Assembly: GCA_037039925.1 (NCBI GenBank)
Contig: JAXRKP010001893.1
Location: 12,501-76,500, forward strand
Direction: 5' to 3'
Origin: Doris montereyensis
Lineage: Eukaryota; Mollusca; Gastropoda; Nudibranchia; Dorididae
Length of the DNA stretch: 64,000 nt
The notes beneath the pieces were generated by a model. The model saw nothing but the letters and a program-made list of their open reading frames with translations, did not search any database and was not told the origin of the DNA. Positions within the stretch are counted from its first letter, which is position 1, and each line of letters begins with the position of its first letter. The translations under genes were made by a program, and so were the position numbers. This document shows positions 15,601 through 27,500 of the stretch, piece after piece.

Positions 15601-18600
15601 TGTTTTACGCAGAGAGCAATTAAAATCTCATTTGAAATGAAAGACATTTTCTTTTCCTCTCATGACAGGCTCTTTGACTGGCTTGTGGCTTTCATCAATA
15701 AACAGATTCAAGCCGACGCTTTTGATCGCTGCATCAGTATGTAACCTGGCAGTTTAAAAATCATAAGACTTATTGATTTAAAATTTAGCCTTTAGATATT
15801 ATACATAATTTGTATTGAATAATATGTACTATTTGTCTTAGATAATATGTACAATTTATCTCAGATGATAAGCAAAAATTTGTCTTAGATAATATTTACA
15901 ATTTATCTCAGATAATCAGCACGATTTGTCTTAGATAATGTTTACAATTTATCTCAGATAATGTTTACAATTTGTCTTAGATAATGTTTACAATTTGTCT
16001 TAGATAATGTTTACAATTTGTCTTAGGTAATGTTTACAATTTGTCTTAGATAATGTTTACAATTTGTCTTAGATAATGTTTACAATTTGTCTTAGATAAT
16101 GTTTACAATTTGTCTTAGATCACATGTACAATTTGTCTGTATGCAGTTGTATAGATTTGTCATTGTTATCCCTTTAGATTTGTTGGATATCTACAATTTG
16201 TCTGTATTTGAGGCCTTTAGATTTGTTGGACATCTACGGCTTTCTTTGACACCAACTCTCTTGAGCAGCTGTGTATCAACTATGCCAATGAACGCTTGCA
16301 GCAGTTTTACGTTTCTCACTTCCTGCGAGATTTGCAGGTAATAACACTTGAACGCTTTGGTTTAAAAATACTGTAAATTTATAGATGCGGGCCATTTCTT
16401 GACCTGCAGTGCTGAGAGGTACAGGATAGGACGTGGCCTGTTTTGATTGAAAGGGTACAAGTTAAACATACAGACATATTCATGTACTCTTAGCTAATAA
16501 CATTTAATGGGTGCAATTTGTAAGTTTACTTTGTTGTTCAAGGGATGAAAAAGGGCGGGGGGGGGTGAGACTTTGTTTGCAATTGTAATGCTGTATAATT
16601 TTTGTCTACTTCTGTGATGAAAACTTGTATATGCAGCAGATCAAATTTTACGGGAGAGGTACAAAATTAATTTTCTCAAAAGCATAACAATGAACAGTTT
16701 AAAAAAAAAAAAAAGTATGATAAAACAATTGTACATATTTTTATCATCATATTTGTATAGGATTATTGCCTATTGATTAATGCAAAAATACGAAAATCGA
16801 AAATATGCAGTATACATGGCATGCTTTTATTTATTTTTGGTTGATAAAACTGAGGTGATAAAGTTTTTAATCTCATGAATTTCTCTTCATCCAGTCAGAA
16901 TATGAAGCAGAGGGCATTGCCTGGACACATGTGGCCTATACAGACAACAAGGCATGCGTGTCAGCCATTGATAGCACAGTTGGTGTGTTTGGAATTTTAA
17001 ATGAAGTGAGTAGTGAGTGACACCTTTTGAGCTTTCTCTCTAAAACCAAAGGAGTATGTCGTCATGGTTTTATATTTTCGTAGGTAAAGCTTCATTCTAT
17101 CGCATCTGTAATTATCAGTGTAACATTGTAGACATTCCTGTTGTTATGTTTGATTGTATTAGGTTTTTAAAAAACCCACTTCTTTACCATAATTGCTTTT
17201 GCCCTTTCTTACCGCATCATTATTTAAGTGTTAACATATGTGTGCTTTATACCGACTAGATTTATGGTTATGATTTGATGTCTTACACGTATCAATATCA
17301 TAATTTGATTTTGACATGGTTTTACCCATATCCACAACTATGATGATCTCAGGGATTTTGGTAGGATTTTTAATTTTTCCCGAACTGCCCTGTAAACAGC
17401 CAAAGGATCTTTAACATACACAGACTGTTGTGATGTGCTCTTAGGACCTTTTTTATCATCCGTCCCCGATGGGACTAGGTATCGATCCACTTACCTGGAC
17501 CAGGGGGAAGATTGTACTAAAAATCTTGAGAAAATTTTTCAATCGTTGGTGGGGCTTGAACTCATGACCTTTGGGTTGAGAGGCCGACCCCTTGCCTCTT
17601 GAATACTGAGTTCCCCTCAATATTATAAACAATTAACCAGTTCATTGTGTTTAAATTCAAACTCATTGATTGCTTTGCGGAGGTCAGTATCCCCAATGTG
17701 ATTATTTTGGTTGAAGTTAAAAAAACATACCTATTTGTGGTTGGTGGGAGTTGCAGGTAGCTCTTGCCTCTTTCCTTTCATTCTTTTACAGTTGTATCCC
17801 ATCACATTATTTCCCCTCAATTCACTGAGCTCACCATGAATGGTGAATGAAGTAAATTGCAATATCAATTGATTTATGTACAGTGTTGCCAACCTACCAC
17901 GAAAAAATTGTATTTGTAGGCTCTTTCCAGATTGCACGCCTTTTCTCTTTCTCAAGAGTTCTCTTTTCCAGATCTCTCTCTCAAGAGTTCTCTTTTCCAG
18001 ATCTTTTTTCTCTTCCAGAGTTAGTTTCCAGATAGCACGCTTTTCTCTCTCTCAGAGTTCTCTTTCCAGATAGCACGCTTTTTTCTCTCTCTCAAGAGTT
18101 CTCTTTTCCAGATAGCACGCTTTTTTTCTCTCAAGAGTTCTCTTTTCCAGATTGCACGCCTTTTTCTCTCTCTCAAGGGTTCTCTTTTCCAGATAGCACG
18201 CTTTTTCTCTCAAGAGTTCTCTTTTCCAGATTGCACGCTTTTTTCTCTCTCTCAAGAGTTCTTTTCCAGATTGCTTTTTCTTTCTCTCAAGAGTTCTCTT
18301 TTTCCAGATTGCATACATTTTCTCTCTCTCAGAGTTCTCTTTTTTGCCTTCTCTCTCTCAAGAGTTCTCTTTTCCAGATTGCACGCTTTTCTCTCTCTCT
18401 CAAGAGTTCTCTTTTCCAGATTGCACGCCTTTTTCTCTCTCTCAGAGTTCTCTTTTCCAGATTCTCTCTTTCAAGAGTTCTCTTTCCAGATTGCACGCTT
18501 TTTCTCTCTCTCAAGAGTTCTCTTTTCCAGATTGCACGCCTTTTCTCTCTCTCAAGAGTTCTCTTTTCCAGATTGCAGTTCGCTTTTTTCTCTCTCTCAA

Positions 18601-21600
18601 GAGTTCTCTTTTCCAGATTGCACGCCTTCAAGAGTTCTCTCTCAAGAGTTCTCTTTCCAGATTGCACGCCTTTTTCTCTCTCTCAAGAGTTCTCTTTTCC
18701 AGATTGCACGCCTTTTTTTTCAAGAGTTCTCTTTTCCAGATTGCACGCCTTTTCTCTCTCTCAAGAGTTCTCTTTTCCAGATTGCACGCCTTTTTCTCTC
18801 TCTCAAGAGTTCTCTTTTCCAGATTGCACGCCTTTTTTCTCTCTTTCAAGAGTTCTCTTTTTCAACGTGGTCCGAGTTGTGTCGTAATATCAAAATATTT
18901 GGGGGTTTCGTTTCTCTATAAGCGAAATTCACGATATGGATGACACAGAAACTTCCTGTGATGATTATTTTATGTCGATAGTGGTTATTGAAGTTTTCTC
19001 TCTAAGAGTTCTCTTTTCCAGATACCCGCCTTTTTCTCTCTCTCAAGAGTTCTCTTTCCAGATTATGTTATCTCCTGTTCGCATCAAGTTTTGTTAGCTT
19101 TTTTCAAGTTGTACGCTTTCTTTTTCCAAATGTTCCTCTTTTTGGCATGCAATCTCCCACTTTTCCTGTTCATGGGGTTTGGCAGCTCTCAGAAGTTCTC
19201 TTTTCCATATCAGGTATTATAATATGCATTTGATGCTTTGTTGCTCATACTTGCAAATCAGCTGTAAAACAAATATATGTAAATCATCGTTGCAAGTTGC
19301 TATCTGCCTAAGGAACATTTTGATTCTTCTGAGTGAAGCTTAAAAACGGAATAATGGTTGAAGGAAAAGTTCACTGCCATGGATAGAGCAGTGAAAGTTT
19401 CCAGCCATTTTCATTGGTTGAAATTGAATGATATATTATGGAGATGATGGAGAAAGTTGATTTTAATTTTTAGATGTTTGAAAAAGAATATAATTTATTT
19501 CTAAAATACATGGATAGCGACCGGCAGCAACAAAATGTTTTTTATTATTGTTATAATTATTCTTATGACATATAAAAATATCTTTGATTTCATTAAATTG
19601 ATTCGCAGGAAGTCTACCTGAACTTTGATTTCATTATTATTGATTCGGCAGGAAGTCTACCTGAACAGGAAGTCGGATGATTCGCCGGTGTTGACGATGT
19701 GACTCACACTGTCGTGTCTCTACCACTCGGCCAAAAAGAGTGGTGCTGTTTTCCTGAACGCCAGACAAAAAGCAGAGAACAGATCTATGCTACAAAAAAA
19801 GCATACATTGTTGATGAGAACAGAATGCTACAAGAAAAGTTCCTGGTCTGAACAGATCTATGCTACAGGAAAAGTGACATTGTTGAGAACAGATCTATGA
19901 CTCATGAGAACTGTCAGCTAAGGAACCAGGTCTTGTCTCTACCACTGCTATCTATGCTGGCACCATTTGTCAAATTGATCTTTTTTCGCTATTGGCATCA
20001 AGTGTTATTTTATCTATGAAAAGCTTTTCCGAGAACCTGATTGTGTGCTGAAAAGTATACATTGTTGACGAGAACAGATCTATGCTACAGGAAAAGTATA
20101 CATTGTTGATGAGAACAGATCTATGCTACAAGAAAAGCATACATTGTTGATGAGAACAGATCTATGCTACAAGAAAAGTATACATTGTTGACGAGAACAG
20201 ATCTATGCTACAGGAAAAGTATACATTGTTGACGAGAACAGATCTATGCTACAAGAAAAGTATACATTGTTGACGAGAACAGATCTATGCTACAGGAAAA
20301 GTATACATTGTTGATGAGAACAGATCTATGCTACAGGAAAAGTATACATTGTTGACGAGAACAGATCTATGCTACAAGAAAAGTATACATTGTTGACGAG
20401 AACAGATCTATGCTACAGGAAAAGTATACATTGTTGACGAGAACAGATCTATGCTACAGGAAAAGTATACATTGTTGACGAGAACAGATCTATGCTACAG
20501 GAAAAAGTATACATTGTTGACGAACAGATCTATGCTACAAGAAAAGTATACATTGTTGACGAGAACAGATCTATGCTGTAAACATTGTTGCTAGAACAAA
20601 TGCTGAAAAGTATTGTTTTGTTGACGAGAAAAAATGCTACAGGAAAAGTAAACATGGGATGAGTCTGAAAAGAAAAGAGAACAGAGCTACAGGAAAAGTA
20701 TACATTGTTGACTAGAACAGATCTATGCTACAGGAAAAGCTATATTGTTGACGAGAACAGTTTGTTCAGGCAAAGTGATACAACGAGAACAGATCTATGC
20801 CAATGAACAGTTACAGGAAAAGTATACATTGTGCCAGAACAGATCTATGCTACAAGAAAATTACATGACGAGAACAGATCTATGCTACAGGAAAAATATA
20901 CATTGTTGACGAGAACAGATCTTTGCTACAAGAAAAGCATACAAAACACATACAAGACAGCTGGTAACACAAATTGCTTGTCTTGTTTTGTTTAGAAAAA
21001 TTAAAATCATGGGATGAGTCTGGAAAAGGGAGAAAAAGGTTGTCTGCAAGTTCTGTATTTACCATTTATAGCAGCTGTCAAAGACTACTTTTTTTTTTAC
21101 TTTGAGTCTGAGTCTGGTTCATCTTATAGTTTTTATCTGAATAGAAACTCTCAGTCTATGGTAAAGACTCTGAGAGATTGGGATGAAAGTTTGGAGACAC
21201 CGTTCTGAGTTCGCAAAACTATCGTTGCACGTCGCCAAAAAGGCCAGCAATCGGCAGACTTTTTGTTGTTTACCGAAAAGGCGGTCAATTCAAGTCAACG
21301 TATCAATGTTTTATGGAACGGAGCGTCATGCAAGTTAGAATTAGTTCACTGCCTAGAAGTTATAGAATGTCTAGACAAAATAGAATACCTATGGCTTCTC
21401 CAGACTCCAAACAATAGAACAATTTGCAAGTCATGGCTTTCAATAGATCAAAGCATTTTGGAGTGTGTAGACAAATGTTGTAAACCGTAAGATGTCCAGG
21501 AAGAACATTTTAAGTTCCTTCAAGTCCATTATGGCCCATAGTGCTGGAGCTTATCCCAGTCTCCTATAGCATGAAGCGAAACAAGTGAATATAATTATCT

Positions 21601-24222
21601 CCTGGACAGGACGCTAGCCTGATGCAGGTTTTTACTCCCAAGCTAGTGCTTGTACCCATTTTGCCCCTGGGTAGAGCTGGGAAAATATGTGTTAAGATTA
21701 GTATCTTTCCTAAGGTACACAACATCAGACTAAGCTTAGCTAAGATTTGAATCAGGGACTTAATGATCGCAAGTCTGGCAGTCTGATCACTCAGCCATCG
21801 ACGCCACATAGAACATAGTAGAAATTTTCATCTGATTACTTCGCATTCCGTCTGAGATTGAATGAGACAAACACATCGCTGGACATGATTTTTTTCCTTC
21901 CCCAAAATATTTATTCTTTAAAGGAATTGACTTGTCGATAAAATTATTAAAACTTCTCTTGTTTTTCTCTTTTTTTTCTTCTTCTCAGGACAACATTCTT
22001 GAGTTTGTTCAGTTATTGAGTCAAAGCACTAATCCCTTAGTGTTGGATTTGTTTGCCAGCGACAGTCTGACTGATACCTTGGAGCAAACGCCTACATCTG
22101 TGAAATGCAAGAAAAGGAAAAACTGTCCTCACAAAATTCAAAGTATTTGTTATCTTTTTCCTCTGTGTTTGTATAATTTCCAGGATATGGTGGAATAGAT
22201 TTAATAGATAGTATTTGTAAAATGTGGTCATCATCTTGCACACTTTTGGGTCCCAATCAAGGTGCAAACTGACAAAGCATCAGTAATCCCCTTGAGAACT
22301 AGAGGTCAGTGGGTTCAAATCCCAATCCTAGTTAGGCTGGACCTGACGTTTTAATTTTACAAAGACACTCTACATGTTTTTCCTCACTCCACTGAGGTGA
22401 AAATTGTTACCAGCAATGGCTGGGGAGTAAAACCTGTGTCAGACCAGAATCCTGTCCAGGGGGATGAAAATTTCGTCACCTGTGCTGACATCACCTGTAC
22501 TGACATCATTTGTACTGACATCACCTGTACTGACATCACCTGTACTGATATCACTTGTACTGACATCACCTGTACTGACATCATTTGTTCTGACATAACC
22601 TGTACTGACATCACCTGAACTGACATAATTTGTACTGACATAACCTGTACTGACATCACCTGAACTGACATAATTTGTACTGACATCACCTGAACTGACA
22701 TCACCTGAACTGACATAATTTGTACTGACATCACCTGTATTGACATCACCTGTACTGACATCACCTGTACTGACATCACCTGTATTGACATCACCTGTAC
22801 TGACATCACCTGTACTGACATCACCTGTACTAACATCACCTGTACTGACATTACCTGTATTGACATCACCTGTACTGCTTAATGCAGTGGTGTAGACGAT
22901 TGAGTAGTAAGGCTGCTCAACTTACTATCATGAGGTCATGGGTTTGACTCCTTTCAAAGCTAGGTCCGGGAGTGTTGTGTTCTTTGTGAAAGACACTTAA
23001 CATGCATTTCCCACACTTGACCCAGGTGTAAATGGTACAAGCACTAGTTTGGAAGTAAAAACCTGTGCCAGACTAGCGTCCTGTTCAGGAGGTGATTATT
23101 ATTACCCGTTTTGCTACAGGTAATAGAAACGGATAAGCTCCAGCCCTATGGGCCGTGATGGCCTTGAAGGGACTTTACTTACTGCCTAGCACTAGTGGCG
23201 TTGTCAAAACCCAAGTTGCCTGACATTGAGTTTACTCCTAGCCTGGCAGCAGAGAATGAGTTAAATTACTAATCATGCACGCTGACAGCTCTACTCAATA
23301 ATTGAGAAAGTCAACTATTTGTTAAAGGAACAAAATTTTGTGTTGACAGATATGGTGTTTCAATGTGCCTTTCTCTTAGTTGTATAACATAGATGCCTAA
23401 GTCAGATCATATTGAATTAGGAATGCCTGAGTTTAAGGCAGGATTTATTGGAATGTTACTACATGCATTTCTTTATTTTTAAAACCCTAACAGGGTGATA
23501 ACGTTTGCATTGGCCAAGCACATGTCGACATTTTGTAGTAAAGATCTTTCAAAATGAAATTGAAGGAGACAGTTCAATAGTGTTCCCATGTCCATTTTTG
23601 TGAATAAATGGAAATCATGCTTCCTGAAAAGTGTGACTATGATAGCATGAAAATAAATCATGTTTAAAAACTGTTTGAAATTTGGAATTCCCAAAGCCAA
23701 CAGTGCCAAAGTCCATGGTTTTTTTTGGCATTTTCTCTGAATGATGAAATTGTGACTTAAACACACTATTGAAATGACCCCTTCAATTGTTAGACAGTCT
23801 TTTAAAAAGTTTTTCTCAAAACGCTCAAATCTGACATGCAGGCGTTTTTAAAATTTATATGCAAGTGACGATTTGTTAATGAATGAGAGAATGAAGGGGA
23901 TGTAATATGATCAAAGAATTGGGTAGTTTTGGACATTCACGTTTTTTTATCTTGTCTTGTCTATTTTTCTACTTGTGATTTTCATAAAACCGTCATGGGA
24001 TTCTTTTCTATTTCAACCAGCTGTCGTTAGATGGGTTGATGGATCATCTCAACAAATCCGCATGCCACTACATCCGTTGCATCAAACCGTATCAGCTGTG
24101 TGCGCCTGGCCAGCTCGATTCAAACTTTGTTTTACAGCAATTGAGAGCCTGTGGTACTTTGGAATCGGTAGAAATTTGTCGCAAGGGCTACCCAGCCAGG
24201 TATTTCCATCATATGTTTGGTT

Positions 24223-24253
<31 letters not shown>

Positions 24254-24264
24254 TCTCTCTCTCT

Positions 24265-24363
<99 letters not shown>

Positions 24364-24394
24364 ATCTCTCTATATATATATATCTCTCTATCTA

Positions 24395-24462
<68 letters not shown>

Positions 24463-24470
24463 CTCTCCCT

Positions 24471-24522
<52 letters not shown>

Positions 24523-27500
24523 GTTGGGACCACAGACTCACTTTTTGTTCGTTCATAAGTTCTCTGAATGAGAATACTCTTCTTATTCCATTTGTTGTTA
24601 CTACAACATGCATGAAATTATTCTTTAAAAACTGAGATTTTAATACCAACATTTTTATGATTTTTATGAATGCTATTCTCTATTTACTTTTTTGTTTTTC
24701 TCTTTCAATTGCCAAAAACCCACTGTTGAACTTTTTATAGTCACAACACATTTCATTTATTCAACGTCACTTTCATCCGTCATGCAGAATGTTGTATGCA
24801 GATTTTGTGAAAAGATATGGCCTTCTCCAGTCACAAAAAGCAGAATTAAAAACTCATGTTCTTCTGCTGATGCCCCATCTGTGACGCCAGAGATACGGGT
24901 TGCATCGCCCTCTGAGACATTAATGCAGTCATCAGCTCTCGGCCAAAATCCTTTGGTCGCTCAGATGGCATCAAGCGGAAGATGCGGAAAAGATCGGGTA
25001 CTTAATTTGACCGTATTTACGATGGTTGATGCATTGAATTGAGAGAGAAAAAGTGTCCTTTTCCTTAGCAATAGCAGTGAGACAGGAGATGTAGGCTTAA
25101 ATTTGTTTCTTTTGCAGAGTAGTGTTGTTCAAACATCATAACATCTTGTAGTCTGTGTTGAGTGTATTGGTTACGATGTTATATCTCTTCTTAGTCTTAC
25201 ATAACATACAAGTGCACACATCTAGATTTATAGATAAAATAAAAAAACAAAGGATCTTAAAATATGATTTGAATCCAAACTCGCAAACTATTGAAATCAT
25301 ACAAAAATCTGATAAGTGGCGGAAAAGTGCCTCTGGGGCTTCTCAATAAAAAAGATATGATGTATTTTTGGGTGGGTTTTTTTGTGGCCATTTTGTCATC
25401 AAATTATTGCCATCATCCATCTACACCTCTTGAATCTTTGTGGAAATTGTATAACACTATTTTTAGGTTTTCCTTTTTTCCTTTCTTGATGTATTGTAGC
25501 GTGATTGGGAAAGGGAGACAAGAATGGAAAAATGAAACATAAATATTACATGAAGCCAGAATAAGTGTCGGCCTTTCAACTAAGGATAGTAAGATCCTCC
25601 TCCCCCCCCCCCCGCCCTTTGTCCCTATCCCCCCGGTCCAGGTAGGTGGATTGACATCTAGTCCCAGTGGAGATGGACGATAAAAGAGATCCCGTGTGCA
25701 TATCACAACACTGTGCACATGGAAGATCCTTTGGCTGTTAACAGGGCAGTCAGGCCAAATTAAAAATTCTACCGAAATTCCAGAGTCCACCTTAGTTGTG
25801 GATGTGGGTAAAATTAAATGATCAAATATCCATAGCCTCTAAATGTGGTGTCGGCATTTTTTTTTTTACTACTGAAAAATGTATTTAGTACATGTTTTTG
25901 ACTTTGAATACGTAATTCTGTATTTACCTTGAAAAGTATGTATTTGAGGGTTAACTGTATTTTCTTGTCAAGAAACCCTTAAGCTAACGGCAGCGACCCA
26001 GAGAAATTTGGGTGAAAGTCTTGAGAATCTAATTAGAGTTGACAACAACATCGTCTCTTTTCGCTTGAAAGACCGTCAATTTTTAAAATTATTTACCTAT
26101 ATGGTACTGAATTCAAGTTAAATTATCAATGTTTTCTAGAAATATTACGATCTGTCGTTTAAGTTAGAATTAGTTCACGCGATAAGACTGGGGTTTTTTT
26201 TATTTGAAAAGGTTGGTAGCTATGAATATCAAATTATCAAGCCATTTCGGACAGTAAAGTTTAATTTTAATTCATCTTATCTTATGAGTTAAAGTATAAA
26301 TAAATTATGCTATTTCACCCACAGGCCAGACTGTGCATAATGAACACCAGAGTCAATGTGTTGACGTCTTGTTTCAAACACTTCCGGCAGAGCAATTCGG
26401 CCAACTGGAGCGGCAGTTTGGTCATTCAAAGCTTTTCCTCTCGCAGGCTCAGGTAAGATAAGTGAAAGCATAAAGTAAAGAAAAGTTCTGTCAAAAGCTG
26501 TTACAGATCATAGAGCCGGAGCTTATCCCAGGTTTCTATAGCGCCAAGTGGAGTAGGTGATAATAATCACATGCTGGACAGGACGATAGTCTGGCAAAGG
26601 TTTTTACTCCCAAGCTGGTGCTTGTACTCATTTGCACCTGGGTCAGGCGGGCAAAATGCGTGTTAAGTGTCTTTCCCAAGGACCGCAATGCCGGACCTAG
26701 CTTTGCTAGATTCAAACCCAGGACCTCATGATCATAAGTCCAGCGGCTTAACCACTCGGCCATCGACGCCATAGGTAAGATACAATGCTGGGAAAATCAG
26801 ATTGAGAAGAGAGTGTTTTATTGTTAAGGGTAGTTACTGGCAGTGGTGATGATTCTGTTAGTTTTTGCAGCTGTTGTTTTTTTATTACTTTTGTCTTGTT
26901 TTTATGCATCTTTAATTGATTGCTAACTGAACTGTATGTAAAATCTTCTCACTAATAAATTATTAACTTTTAAATGTGCCATTTTTCTGGTTCGAGCTAA
27001 ATTTCTAGATATACAATCCAACCCTCTTATATCGACATCACTGGGATCACCAGATTTTGTCCATATAAAAGGTTGTCGATGTATCAGTTCGGAGCAATCA
27101 ATAAAATAAAGGGACACCACCAAAAGAAAAGCCATAATACAACGTCAATTGAAGGCAATGTGTGGCCCTAAAAAGGATGGTTTTTAAGAGGGTGAGAGCA
27201 TTGCTTTGCTGGCTTCTATTTTGCTGGTGTGAAAAAGTCATTGATGGTCGTCTGTTTCTGTATGTAGGGAATCATTTCACACACTTGTTTGTCTTCTGCC
27301 TGTGCAATCACGTCAAACAAAATCCACCTTTAGTGTGCTGCTGAGCAAAGCGCTTCAGAGTCTCAATGGCTGCTTTTGCTTCCTTGTTTGAAGAGCATGC
27401 GTTTTCATTGGCTTTGATTGGTCCAGTGCTGGATTTCATTGATCGAAGAGCATGCGTTTTAATTGCTTTGATTGGTCCAGGGTGCAGAATGTGCTTTTGG

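Noticed and set aside
18231..18943. ORFs of 199-218 residues rich in Ser/Phe/Leu
   Set aside because: All three plus frames are open over a 41-bp pyrimidine-rich minisatellite.
22384..22869. 161-residue ORF with MSVQV repeats
   Set aside because: A 15-bp array translates as a perfect pentapeptide repeat; it lies in a SINE remnant and has no gene context.
24217..24635. Poly(Ser/Leu) proteins fused to myosin exon 17
   Set aside because: Read-through of a splice donor into a CT microsatellite.
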